From positions 47,799-111,798 of the forward strand of contig NVWL01000009.1 in assembly GCA_002733645.1 (NCBI GenBank): a stretch of DNA of 64,000 nucleotides. The letters are read 5' to 3'. The stretch's first letter is position 1, and every line of letters begins with the position of its first letter. Position numbers and translations under genes: made by a program. Below, one piece after another: positions 25,753 through 36,321 of the stretch. Source of the stretch: Oceanobacter sp. Lineage in GTDB: Bacteria; Pseudomonadota; Gammaproteobacteria; Pseudomonadales; Oceanobacteraceae. A model generated the notes under the pieces. That model worked only from the letters and a program-made list of their open reading frames with translations. It ran no database searches and was not told the origin of the DNA.

Positions 25753-27030
25753 ATGGAAAATCAAGTATTTGAACTTCAATACGCCATGGACACCTTTTAT
25801 TTCTTGGTGTGTGGCGCGTTAGTAATGTGGATGGCGGCTGGTTTCGCTATGTTAGAAGCGGGCCTAGTTCGCTCTAAAAACACCACTGAAATTCTTACCA
25901 AGAACGTCGCGCTGTTCGCGATCTCTTGTACTATGTATCTTATTTGCGGTTACGAAATCATGTACGGCGGCGGCTTCTTCCTAAGCGGCACTGATAGCGT
26001 AGCAAGCATGACTGACGAAGCAGTTGCTGGTGTTCTAGCAGCACAATCTGCTTACCGTAGTGGCGCAGAAGACGCATCACTTCCTTACTCAGGCGCTTCT
26101 GACTTCTTCTTCCAAGTGGTATTCGTAGCAACGGCGATGTCTATCGTATCTGGTGCGGTTGCTGAGCGTATGAAGCTTTGGGCTTTCCTAGCATTTGCTG
26201 TAGTAATGACGGGTGTTATTTACCCAATGGAAGGTGCTTGGACTTGGAACGGCGATGCTGTCTTTGGTCTGTATGAGCTGAGCTACTCTGACTACGCTGG
26301 TTCAGGCATTGTTCACATGGCCGGTGCTGCTGCAGCGCTAGCGGGTGTTCTTATGCTGGGCGCACGTAAAGGCAAGTACGGACCTAACGGTGAAGTACGC
26401 GCAATTCCAGGTGCAAACCTACCACTAGCGACGCTAGGTACATTCATCCTTTGGATGGGTTGGTTCGGTTTCAACGGCGGTTCTACTCTACAGCTATCTG
26501 GTATTAACGTAGCTAACGAAGTGGCTTCTGTGTTCTTGAACACCAACGCTGCGGCATCAGGTGGTCTAATCGCTGCTCTGATTACTGGTTACATTTTGTT
26601 CCGCAAGGCGGATCTGACTATGGCGCTTAACGGTGCACTGGCTGGTCTGGTAGCGATTACTGCAGAACCTGCTGATCCATCACCATTCCTTGCTACGCTT
26701 ATCGGTGCTGCCGGTGGTGTGATCGTAGTTCTGTCTATCCTTACCTTGGATAAGCTGAAGCTTGATGATCCAGTTGGCGCGATCTCAGTACACGGTGTTG
26801 TTGGTCTTTGGGGTGTGTTCGCAGTGCTTCTATCTGACAGCGACGCGACCTTTATGGGTCAGCTAGTCGGCGCATTAACTATCTTTGTTTGGGTATTTGG
26901 TGCATCACTGATTGTTTGGGGTCTCCTCAAAGCGATCATGGGTCTGCGAGTTACCGAAGAGCAAGAATACGAAGGTGTTGATATTGCTGAGTGTGGTATG
27001 GAAGCATACCCAGAGTTCACTAATAAGTAA
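25753..27030 (+). CDS. amtB: Ammonium transporter AmtB
   Basis: About 425-residue inner-membrane channel with eleven hydrophobic segments. Family motifs: MAAGFAMLEAGLVRSKN, DFFFQVVFVATAMSIVSGAVAERM, GSGIVHMAGAAAALAG with the pore His, LGTFILWMGWFGFNGGS and VHGVVGLWGVFAV with the second pore His. No classical cleaved signal peptide is present. ATG 25753 is preferred over 25735 because GGGGGG lies eight bases upstream. Final gene of the operon, followed by a strong terminator. Confidence 0.95.
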   Translation: MENQVFELQYAMDTFYFLVCGALVMWMAAGFAMLEAGLVRSKNTTEILTKNVALFAISCTMYLICGYEIMYGGGFFLSGTDSVASMTDEAVAGVLAAQSAYRSGAEDASLPYSGASDFFFQVVFVATAMSIVSGAVAERMKLWAFLAFAVVMTGVIYPMEGAWTWNGDAVFGLYELSYSDYAGSGIVHMAGAAAALAGVLMLGARKGKYGPNGEVRAIPGANLPLATLGTFILWMGWFGFNGGSTLQLSGINVANEVASVFLNTNAAASGGLIAALITGYILFRKADLTMALNGALAGLVAITAEPADPSPFLATLIGAAGGVIVVLSILTLDKLKLDDPVGAISVHGVVGLWGVFAVLLSDSDATFMGQLVGALTIFVWVFGASLIVWGLLKAIMGLRVTEEQEYEGVDIAECGMEAYPEFTNK

Positions 27031-27093
27031 GAACTCTAGCGATACAAACCTTAGCCAACATGGATGTTGAGCAAATAGGTTAGCAAGGAAGCG

Positions 27094-27127
27094 AAAAAAG
27101 CCGGTCATGAAAATGACCGGCTTTTTT
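27094..27127 (+). terminator. Intrinsic terminator after amtB
   Basis: Fifteen-base arms AAAAAAGCCGGTCAT / ATGACCGGCTTTTTT around a GAAA tetraloop. Ends the nitrogen-control operon. Confidence 0.95.
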
Positions 27128-27260
27128 GTGTCTGTGATTTATCATTTAATTCGTTGTTTTGATGTGAACAAGCTGACGTAGTCGCTCTCTTTTGATAACC
27201 CCTCTTTTGATAAACCGGCCTCGCTATATTTCTTAAGAAACGGTGGGAGTCCAGCTCGTA

Positions 27261-27392
27261 GGTTGGCTTAGCGCGTGGTGCGTAACCCAACACGCGGTGT
27301 TAATTAATTTCAGGTCAGGTAGGCGGGCACAAAAAAGCGGCACATTCTCCCCGTTGCTGCCCCACAGTTTCTGCGACGGCCCCAGAGGCGCT
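27261..27392 (+). repeat. GTTGG/CCAAC hairpin repeat joined to a partial copy of the structured element
   Basis: GGTTGGCTTAGCGC pairs across a short loop with GCGTAACCCAAC (27262-27291), a palindromic type of dispersed repeat. About 85 bases further, CGGCCCCAGAGGCGCT (27377-27392) matches the terminal block of the elements at 23.6-23.8 kb; the intervening AAAAAAGCGGC also recalls them. The 65-base block is absent, so this is a fragment or diverged member. No gene is supported. Confidence 0.6.
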
Positions 27393-27474
27393 AAAGCAAG
27401 GTCGCTGCTATTCTCTTGTAGATAAAATATCTGATTTGCTATCCCATGTCCCTAGAACCTTTTACTTTAAAATT

Positions 27475-27764
27475 AGCACCGTTTGATTTGAAATGCGGTT
27501 TCGCGGGCTTTCCTTTAATCGGCGTGCGTGCGGCGCCAGACAACAAAGTCACTTTGCGGCCTTTAGAGCAAAACCTTGCCCCGGAGCGATACAAAACATA
27601 CGGATACTTCAAAGTGTCGCTCCGGGGCGGATTGTTTTGCGTGCCGCATAATGACTGCCGTTGGCTGGATGAAGCCGGATGCGCCGAGAAGAGAGGATCG
27701 TAAGGAGAAACCTCTCCTTGCATAGGGTCGGGGGCGGAGCCCCAAAAGGGAGTTGAGTTTGAGA
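27475..27764 (-). repeat. Second dispersed repeat family, copy A
   Basis: About 290 bases that recur in the opposite orientation at 63573-63863, roughly 85-90 percent identical by eye outside one loop. Read on the minus strand: GGGGCTCCGCCCC, hairpin GGAGAGGTTTCTCC, a constant block, and the 11-base stem CCCCGGAGCGA / TCGCTCCGGGG enclosing a 27-base loop that differs strongly between copies, followed by another constant block. An open frame of 94 codons starting MQGEVSPYDPLFSAHPAS runs through on the minus strand, but it has no ribosome-binding site. No transposase or terminal target duplication was recognised. Confidence 0.8.
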
Positions 27765-27806
27765 TCTGAGCTTTAAATAAACGCGATTAAATAAATTAAG
27801 CAGCCT

Positions 27807-27826
27807 GGAGTGACGCACATCACTCC
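27807..27826 (-). other. Hairpin downstream of isocitrate dehydrogenase
   Basis: GGAGTGA / TCACTCC with a six-base loop, perfect seven-base-pair stem about 60 bases beyond the icd stop. No T run on either side, so it is an mRNA end-stabilising structure or a weak terminator. Confidence 0.45.
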
Positions 27827-27888
27827 AAACTGTGGTACAGCAGTGGCCATTTGGCGGTTTTTTTTATGCTCGTTTCAGCAAATTTACA

Positions 27889-30126
<2,238 letters not shown>

Positions 30127-30267
30127 TTAAAGCTATAGCTGTATCGCTTGGCCCGGGAGAGACTGCTTTTGGCAATCCATCTGGTCCGGGACCGGTACCG
30201 ATGCTCTTATGTCTGTGTACACGGAGCACTCCGACCGCTGCATTGTAGCATTCGTAATCGGGGCTAA

Positions 30268-30286
30268 TTTGTAGTTTTTCTACAAA
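30268..30286. promoter_or_regulatory. TTTGTAG-N5-CTACAAA palindrome between icd and rluE
   Basis: Perfect seven-base arms around TTTTT, followed 20 bases later by the related GTAGTTTTCTTAC. It lies about 45 bases before rluE and 155 bases before icd, in a divergent promoter region, so it could be an operator. No known regulator is assigned. Confidence 0.45.
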
Positions 30287-30330
30287 AAATGCAAGCTAGA
30301 CAAAAGAATAAGTAGTTTTCTTACAAGAAT

Positions 30331-30996
30331 ATGGCCAACCTCATACTGCTAAACAAACCATTTAACGTCCTCTGTCAGTTTACCGATGACAGTGGTCGAG
30401 ACACCTTAGCGACTTACATCAAGACGCCAAAGGTTTACCCTGCCGGGCGCCTGGATTACGACTCGGAAGGTCTATTACTGCTTACTGATTCAGGCCCCCT
30501 GCAAGCAAGAATAGCTGACCCTCAGCATAAGATGAAAAAGACTTACTGGGTTCAGGTTGAAGGGCACCCTAACGAAGATACTCTTCAATCATTGCGAAAT
30601 GGTGTCGTTCTTAAAGATGGGCTGACACGCCCTGCCAAAGTGGCCATTATTGACGAGCCTAGTCTATGGGAGCGCAACCCGCCAATACGCAAACGAGCAA
30701 ATGACATCACAACATGGCTGCAAATCGAGATCAGCGAAGGTCGTAACCGACAAGTACGACGCATGACCGCTCACATTGGCCACCCAACGCTGAGGTTAGT
30801 TCGCTATGCAATCGGTCCTTGGGATTTGTCTGATTTAAAAAGTCCGGGACAATCAATGAGTACTGTGGTCAATATGCCCGCCGATAGCAGACAAACACAG
30901 AAAGCGTCGAGACCAAAGAGTAGAACCTCCCCATCTCGTCAGACCAACAAGACAAAAAACAACTCGACCAAACAATCAAAACGTAAATCCAAATAA
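30331..30996 (+). CDS. rluE: 23S rRNA pseudouridine synthase RluE-like
   Basis: 221-residue RsuA-family pseudouridine synthase without an S4 domain, as in RluE (U2457 of 23S rRNA). The catalytic Asp is in PAGRLDYDSEGLLLLT near residue 42; KKTYWVQVEG and EGRNRQVRRMTAHIGHPTLRLVR are the other conserved blocks. The last ~45 residues are a Lys/Arg/Ser/Thr-rich disordered tail longer than in E. coli, probably an RNA-binding extension. It leads the rluE-nudJ-mnmA-hflD-dusA group of RNA-related genes. The substrate position is by family resemblance. Confidence 0.88.
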   Translation: MANLILLNKPFNVLCQFTDDSGRDTLATYIKTPKVYPAGRLDYDSEGLLLLTDSGPLQARIADPQHKMKKTYWVQVEGHPNEDTLQSLRNGVVLKDGLTRPAKVAIIDEPSLWERNPPIRKRANDITTWLQIEISEGRNRQVRRMTAHIGHPTLRLVRYAIGPWDLSDLKSPGQSMSTVVNMPADSRQTQKASRPKSRTSPSRQTNKTKNNSTKQSKRKSK

Positions 30997-31079
30997 CCCA
31001 ACCCGATTTGAGGTTAAAACCCCCTTTCAGGTAAACTCCGCACCTCAGATACTACACCTCAGAAACATATGGCCCTTGA

Positions 31080-31529
31080 ATGACTAAACGCTGGACTCCA
31101 CATGCAACCGTTGCCGCCATCGTCGTAAACGATAATCGCTTTCTTATGGTGGAAGAAGTTAGCGGTGGAAAACAAGTCTTCAATCAACCGGCAGGACACG
31201 TAGAACAAGGCGAAAGCATTATTGACGCCACGGTGCGTGAGACTCTGGAAGAAACGGGTTGGGCCGTAAAACCTACCGCACTTCAAGGTTTATACACCTA
31301 CACAGCACCCAGTAATGGAGTGACGTATCACAGATATTGTCTGATAGCAGAAGCCCTACACGAAGTCGCCGATGCCACGCTAGACGACGGAATAATTGGC
31401 CCCAAATGGATGACCATCGACGAGCTTCGCCAATGCGACCAACTTCGCAGCCCAATGGTGCTGACTTGCGCGGAAGATTATCTAAAAAATCGCCGCTTCC
31501 CACTTGATATTATTATTGAGCATCCATGA
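31080..31529 (+). CDS. nudJ: NUDIX hydrolase NudJ
   Basis: 149-residue NUDIX phosphohydrolase with an intact box: GHVEQGES...REtlEETGW, residues 39-60, which binds Mg2+. NudJ acts on nucleoside di/triphosphates and thiamine (HMP) pyrophosphates. The start KRWTPHATVAAIV and the position 28 bases before mnmA match the nudJ-mnmA-hflD order of enterics, supporting orthology. Confidence 0.88.
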   Translation: MTKRWTPHATVAAIVVNDNRFLMVEEVSGGKQVFNQPAGHVEQGESIIDATVRETLEETGWAVKPTALQGLYTYTAPSNGVTYHRYCLIAEALHEVADATLDDGIIGPKWMTIDELRQCDQLRSPMVLTCAEDYLKNRRFPLDIIIEHP

Positions 31530-31557
31530 ATACGCAGCCGTTAATGAGTAACCCTTC

Positions 31558-32718
31558 ATGAGCACCACAGACAGCAGCACTAGCGACTACAGAGACCACA
31601 TTCACCATAGCAACCCCGGCAACATCAAAGTCATCGTCGGTATGTCAGGCGGTGTAGACTCTTCAGTCTCGGCTTACCTATTGATGCAACAAGGTTATCA
31701 AGTTGAAGGCCTGTTCATGAAGAACTGGGACGAAGACGACGGCACAGAATATTGCACGGCAAAAGAAGATCTCAATGATGCCCAACAAGTGTGTGACCAC
31801 CTTGGCATCAAACTTCATCAAGCCAATTTTGCGGCCGAGTATTGGGATAATGTTTTTGAGCATTTTTTGGAAGAATACAAAGCTGGGCGCACTCCAAATC
31901 CCGACATTCTTTGTAATCGCGAGATAAAATTTAAAGCCTTTTTAGAATACGCCAAAATACTGGGCGCCGACCTTATTGCGACCGGCCACTATGTTCGTCG
32001 TGGCAAACAAAACAACGAGACCGTATTACTCAAAGGGCTGGATGGCAACAAAGATCAAAGCTACTTCTTACATGCGGTTGGCGGCAACGAAATTGCACAA
32101 ACGCTATTTCCTGTGGGCGAACTTGAAAAACCAGAAGTACGCCGCATCGCGGAAGAAAACGGCCTAGTTACCGCCGGGAAAAAAGATTCCACCGGTATTT
32201 GTTTTATCGGCGAACGTCGTTTCAAAGACTTTTTGCAGCAGTACCTACCCGCACAGCCGGGTCGTATTGAAACACCAGAAGGCGAAGATATCGGCGAGCA
32301 TAACGGCTTGATGTACCACACCCTTGGCCAGCGCCAAGGCTTAGGTATTGGCGGTTTAAAAAACCACCCAGATGCCCCTTGGTTTGTTGCTGGCAAAGAC
32401 CTTGAGCGCAATGTACTGACCGCCGTACAAGGTAAAAACAACCCGTTACTATTCAATGACTGGCTGACTGCCAGTTCAATATTTTGGGTCAATGACGCAC
32501 CAACAACGCCCCTAACCTGCAAAGCGAAAGTTCGCTATCGTCAGGATGATCAAGAATGCACACTGTTAAGTCAAACCAACGAGAATGGCGACATCGAGGG
32601 CTATCGAGTCGAGTTCGCCAAACCACAACGCGCTGTCACACCAGGACAGTCGGTCGTATTTTATCTTGATGACATCTGCCTTGGTGGCGGAGTGATCGAG
32701 TACACGGGTAACTTTTAA
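31558..32718 (+). CDS. mnmA: tRNA 2-thiouridylase MnmA
   Basis: 386-residue enzyme that adds sulfur to U34 of Lys, Glu and Gln tRNAs using persulfide from the Tus relay. PP-loop [16 protein letters not shown] begins near residue 27; catalytic cysteines are in [12 protein letters not shown] (~108) and [12 protein letters not shown] (~205). The ~23 residues before the PP-loop strand are longer than usual, so the true start could be further in, but ATG 31558 has the only upstream position open. It overlaps the hflD start by one base (TAATG). Confidence 0.94.
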   Translation: MSTTDSSTSDYRDHIHHSNPGNIKVIVGMSGGVDSSVSAYLLMQQGYQVEGLFMKNWDEDDGTEYCTAKEDLNDAQQVCDHLGIKLHQANFAAEYWDNVFEHFLEEYKAGRTPNPDILCNREIKFKAFLEYAKILGADLIATGHYVRRGKQNNETVLLKGLDGNKDQSYFLHAVGGNEIAQTLFPVGELEKPEVRRIAEENGLVTAGKKDSTGICFIGERRFKDFLQQYLPAQPGRIETPEGEDIGEHNGLMYHTLGQRQGLGIGGLKNHPDAPWFVAGKDLERNVLTAVQGKNNPLLFNDWLTASSIFWVNDAPTTPLTCKAKVRYRQDDQECTLLSQTNENGDIEGYRVEFAKPQRAVTPGQSVVFYLDDICLGGGVIEYTGNF

Positions 32719-33350
32719 TGAATCAGCGCCAGCAACAACAGGCCATTGCACTTTCCGCGGTATTTCAAGCTGCAAGCCTAGTAGAAGAACTTGCCCGAAC
32801 CGGCGAAATCAGCTCCGCCAGCAGCGATCCACTAATCCAAAGCTTGTTTGTGCAAAACCCAGATGACTTCAACGACATTTATGGGCACGCGCCAAAAACA
32901 TTACACACAGGCCTGGAACAGCTCAACAAAGCCTGTAAGCGTGACCCACGTGGTATCAACCCAGACGTAACACGTTACGCACTGAGCCTACTGCATCTTG
33001 AGCGCAAGCTAAACAAGGCCCCCGGCATGCTGGAAGCGCTAGGCCAAGGCATAGAACAAGCCACCCGTCAGGCCGAGCACTTCTCCCCAACACACACCAA
33101 CACTGTGGGGGCCTTAGCAGATATCTACAAACAAACGCTGAGCCAATTAAGTTTTCGCATTCGCGTCACCGGCAACCCGACGTATTTGCAAAACACAGCC
33201 ACCGCCGACAAGGTTCGTGCACTGCTACTTGCAGGAATTCGCGCTGCTATTCTCTGGCGTCAAGTAGGCGGGCAACGGTGGCATTTATTGTTTAAACGTA
33301 GAAGCTACGGCGAAACCTGTGACTACATGTTACAAGCGAGCGAACGTTAA
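32718..33350 (+). CDS. hflD: HflD family protein
   Basis: 210-residue all-helical, membrane-associated protein of the HflD family, known in E. coli for binding lambda CII and influencing lysogeny; its general role is unclear. Recognised from QQQAIALSAVFQAASLVEELARTG, the acidic SLFVQNPDDFNDIYG-like segment, RYALSLLHLERKL and the C-terminal IRAAILWRQVGGQRWHLLFKR. Translationally coupled to mnmA, as in many gammaproteobacteria, but purB, the usual next gene, is replaced here by dusA. Confidence 0.93.
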   Translation: MNQRQQQQAIALSAVFQAASLVEELARTGEISSASSDPLIQSLFVQNPDDFNDIYGHAPKTLHTGLEQLNKACKRDPRGINPDVTRYALSLLHLERKLNKAPGMLEALGQGIEQATRQAEHFSPTHTNTVGALADIYKQTLSQLSFRIRVTGNPTYLQNTATADKVRALLLAGIRAAILWRQVGGQRWHLLFKRRSYGETCDYMLQASER

Positions 33351-33352
33351 CC

Positions 33353-34327
33353 ATGACCATTAATCGCCGCTTCTCAACTGCCCCGATGATGGACTGGAGT
33401 GACAAACATTGCCGTTATTTTTGGCGTCAGCTCACGAAAGATACCCTACTCTACACAGAGATGATCACCACCGGCGCCTTGATACACGGTAACCGTGAGC
33501 GCTTCCTTGAATACAACGACATTGAACACCCTATCGCCCTGCAGTTAGGTGGCAGCAAGCCGGATGAACTGGCCGCTTGCGCTAAGTTTGCCGAAGACTG
33601 GGGCTACGATGAAGTAAATTTGAACGTCGGTTGCCCGAGTGACCGCGTGCAGAACAATATGATTGGCGCATGCTTAATGGCGCATCCGCAGCTAGTGGCT
33701 GATTGCATCAAAGCCATGCAAGATGCCACCAAGATTGACGTCACGATCAAGCATCGCATTGGTATTGACGATCAAGACAGCTACGAAGAAATGCGCGACT
33801 TCGTTGGTACCGTGGCGGATACCGGTTGTAAAACCTTTATTGTTCACGCCCGTAAAGCCGTACTGCAAGGCTTATCCCCTAAAGAGAATCGCGACGTACC
33901 GCCGCTGCGCTACGATGACGTGTATCGTTTAAAGCAAGAGTTACCGCAGCTTGAAATCATCATCAATGGTGGCATCAAGACGCATGAGCAAATCGCTGAC
34001 ATCATGCCGCACGTGGATGGGGTTATGTTGGGACGTGAAGCGTATCAAAACCCGTCTGTTCTGTTAGATGCTGATCACTTATATTTTGGTGGCGAGAAAA
34101 GCGACATTAGCAAAGCCGATCGCATTAGAGCTATGTACCCTTACGTTGAAGAGCTATTAGGCAAAGGGGCGTCACTGCACTACATCAGTCGTCACACACT
34201 TGGCTTATTTAATGGCGAACAAGGTGCACGTCAGTACCGTCGTTTTCTCAGTGAAAATGCATTCAAGAAAGACTCTGGCGTTGAGGTGCTTGAACAAGCA
34301 CTTAGCATGATGGAATCGTTAGCCTAA
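33353..34327 (+). CDS. dusA: tRNA-dihydrouridine synthase A
   Basis: 324-residue FMN enzyme that reduces U20/U20a in tRNA D-loops. It starts RRFSTAPMMDWSDKHCRYF, the DusA hallmark, with the catalytic Cys in NLNVGCPSDRVQ near residue 93 and FMN-binding MLGREAYQNP near 228. It follows hflD by two bases. A GC-rich hairpin lies just downstream. Confidence 0.95.
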   Translation: MTINRRFSTAPMMDWSDKHCRYFWRQLTKDTLLYTEMITTGALIHGNRERFLEYNDIEHPIALQLGGSKPDELAACAKFAEDWGYDEVNLNVGCPSDRVQNNMIGACLMAHPQLVADCIKAMQDATKIDVTIKHRIGIDDQDSYEEMRDFVGTVADTGCKTFIVHARKAVLQGLSPKENRDVPPLRYDDVYRLKQELPQLEIIINGGIKTHEQIADIMPHVDGVMLGREAYQNPSVLLDADHLYFGGEKSDISKADRIRAMYPYVEELLGKGASLHYISRHTLGLFNGEQGARQYRRFLSENAFKKDSGVEVLEQALSMMESLA

Positions 34328-34341
34328 AACAGAAAGGGCCT

Positions 34342-34361
34342 GGTGGAGCGCCTGCTCCACC
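34342..34361 (+). terminator. GC-rich hairpin after dusA
   Basis: GGTGGAGC / GCTCCACC with loop GCCT, eight perfect pairs, 14 bases after the dusA stop. No T run follows, so it ends or stabilises the message but is not a textbook terminator. The following 75 bases contain irregular repeats of TCGACA. Confidence 0.55.
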
Positions 34362-34440
34362 GACAACCGCTCATCCTTATCGACAACAAGCCTCGTCGAC
34401 ATCAATCTTAATCGACACAAGCCCGAGCGACACTTCCTAG

Positions 34441-34794
34441 CTACATCATTTGTTCTGGTTTGACACTAGTGTCAGCCTGCTGTCGCTTCGCTTCATACGC
34501 GCGAGCATCGTTTAAGCTGCCGATATTTTTCACATTGGTATAACCCTCCGCCTCCAAAGCTCTCTGAGCGATACCAGCACGATTGCCAGAGCGGCAGTAA
34601 AGTAAAATTTCGGTATTTTTATCCCCCGCTATTGCTGGTAGCTTTTCAGTAATATCACCATGCGGAATATTCGTAGCGGCTTCAAGATGGCCACCATCAA
34701 ACTCTGAGCTAGATCGTACATCGACCCACACAGTCTCAGTAGCAAAAGCAAAGATAGGTAAAATAAAGAGCATAATTGCAGTAATCGCTTTCAT
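34441..34794 (-). CDS. Periplasmic rhodanese-like protein (PspE type)
   Basis: 117 residues: signal peptide (KAITAIMLFILPIFAFA, cleavage near residue 18) followed by a single rhodanese domain, VWVDVRSSSEFDGGHLEAATNIPHG and the active loop LLYCRSGNRAG with catalytic Cys. Single-domain exported rhodaneses transfer sulfane sulfur; partner unknown. It is on the opposite strand to its neighbours and has its own promoter region facing talB. Confidence 0.87.
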   Translation of the reverse strand: MKAITAIMLFILPIFAFATETVWVDVRSSSEFDGGHLEAATNIPHGDITEKLPAIAGDKNTEILLYCRSGNRAGIAQRALEAEGYTNVKNIGSLNDARAYEAKRQQADTSVKPEQMM

Positions 34795-34945
34795 TTTTCA
34801 CTCCAACTGATTGTTGTTTATGAGATTTTTCGTGATACAGGTTACCGAATTACGTTGTTGTCAATTGACGGCAACATTCACATAAGACACTCTAACTCAT
34901 AATTTTTATTCGCCCTACAATTTATATGCCTAAAATGGAATATAC

Positions 34946-35896
34946 ATGAACAAATTGGATACCTTGCGCGACATGACAGTAGTCGTTGCTGACACTGGAG
35001 ACATCGAAGCCATTCGCAAACACAAGCCGGTGGATGCAACAACAAACCCGTCACTGATTCTAAAAGCGGCAGCGCTTCCCGCCTATCAGCCACTCCTCAA
35101 GCAAGCAGCACAGTGGGCACAAAACGTTTCTAATGGTGACGACTTAATCACCAACGCTTGTGATCATCTTGCGGTTGCTATTGGTAATGAAATACTCGAT
35201 ATCATTCCCGGTCTTATTTCTACCGAAGTGGATGCGCGCCTGTCATTTAACACCGAAGCAACCATCGCCAAAGCTCATAAAATCATTGCGATGTACGAGG
35301 CTAATGGGGTTTCACGCGAACGAGTGCTAATTAAAATCGCCTCAACATGGGAAGGCATCGAGGCCGCACGCCACTTAGAAGCAGAAGGCATTACTTGTAA
35401 TCTCACACTGTTATTCAACTTCCATCAGGCCATTGCCTGCGCTGAAGCCGGAGCCACACTTATTTCGCCGTTTGTGGGTCGCATTTTAGATTGGCATAAA
35501 GCCAATACCCCAGACGCTGATTTAAGTGGTAGCAATGACCCTGGTGTTAAATCGGTTACCAAAATCTACCAATACTACAAATCTTGGGACTACAAGACTG
35601 TCGTCATGGGCGCAAGCTTCCGCAATATTGGTGAGATTGAAAACCTAGCGGGCTGTGACAAGCTAACCATCAGTCCAGACCTGCTATCTGAACTGGCCGC
35701 TGACGAAGGTGAGCTTCCGCGCTTACTAACACCAGAGAACGCCTCGACTGAAGGTGATAAAATCATCATCAATGAAGCCAGTTTTCGTTGGGCCATGAAT
35801 GAAGATCCAATGGCGACAGAAAAGCTGGCCGATGGCGTGCGTCGCTTTGCGGCAGATCAACGTCTACTCGAACAACAACTGAAGGAGCTATTGTGA
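34946..35896 (+). CDS. talB: Transaldolase
   Basis: 316-residue class I transaldolase of the pentose phosphate pathway. It starts [18 protein letters not shown] and shows [13 protein letters not shown] and the Schiff-base Lys in [12 protein letters not shown] near residue 131. Length and motifs match TalB. The stop overlaps the GTG start of the TerB-like gene by four bases, so the two are coupled. Confidence 0.95.
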   Translation: MNKLDTLRDMTVVVADTGDIEAIRKHKPVDATTNPSLILKAAALPAYQPLLKQAAQWAQNVSNGDDLITNACDHLAVAIGNEILDIIPGLISTEVDARLSFNTEATIAKAHKIIAMYEANGVSRERVLIKIASTWEGIEAARHLEAEGITCNLTLLFNFHQAIACAEAGATLISPFVGRILDWHKANTPDADLSGSNDPGVKSVTKIYQYYKSWDYKTVVMGASFRNIGEIENLAGCDKLTISPDLLSELAADEGELPRLLTPENASTEGDKIIINEASFRWAMNEDPMATEKLADGVRRFAADQRLLEQQLKELL

Positions 35897-36321
35897 TCAA
35901 ACGGTTTCTAGAGCAGTTTATGGCGCAAGAAAACGCAGAGGAAACGCCAAACATTGGTTTGGCCGCTGCGGTGCTTTTAGTCGAAGTCACTAAAGCAGAT
36001 AACGAGATTGATGATACCGAACATAAAGCGATGTTAAGCGCCATTCGCTTGCTCTGCCCTGACTTGGATGCAGACGCCCTGCTCCATGAAGCATTAGCCG
36101 TCTCTAAGTCAGCAAACGATATGCAGCAATTTACCTCTGTGATTCATAAACACTGGAGCAACGAGCAAAAATCAGGGTTATTAATCGCGCTCTGGCGTGT
36201 TGCTTTTGCCAACAATGAGTTGGATAAATACGAAGAACACATTATTCGTCGCGCCGCCGACCTACTGTATATGCCCCACAGTGAATTTATCCGCACTAAG
36301 TTAATCGCGCGTGATCAGTGA
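35893..36321 (+). CDS. TerB-like (DjlA/tellurite-resistance fold) protein
   Basis: 142-residue all-alpha protein with the TerB pattern: [29 protein letters not shown] near residue 17 and [30 protein letters not shown] near 97, each with the acidic, metal-binding-type loop (ADNEID, ANNELD). Function of such stand-alone proteins is unknown. It begins with GTG overlapping the transaldolase stop (GTGA), with a strong GAAGGAG upstream, and its end overlaps the Tus-like gene by 11 bases. Confidence 0.85.
   Translation: MIKRFLEQFMAQENAEETPNIGLAAAVLLVEVTKADNEIDDTEHKAMLSAIRLLCPDLDADALLHEALAVSKSANDMQQFTSVIHKHWSNEQKSGLLIALWRVAFANNELDKYEEHIIRRAADLLYMPHSEFIRTKLIARDQ

Noticed and set aside
27439..27723. 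94-residue protein MQGEVSPYDPLF... as a real gene
   Set aside because: The frame is kept in both copies, but it has no ribosome-binding site, several other frames are also open, and the strongest shared features are hairpins. Kept as a repeat; coding left as a test in the findings.
34362..34440. CRISPR-like repetition of TCGACA after dusA
   Set aside because: Spacing is irregular, the repeated core is six bases, and no cas genes are present.
34850..34875. Ter-like sequence (TACGTTGTTGTCAATT) about 1.4 kb upstream of the Tus-like gene
   Set aside because: Only about nine of sixteen positions match the enteric Ter core and the key GTAACTA part is missing.
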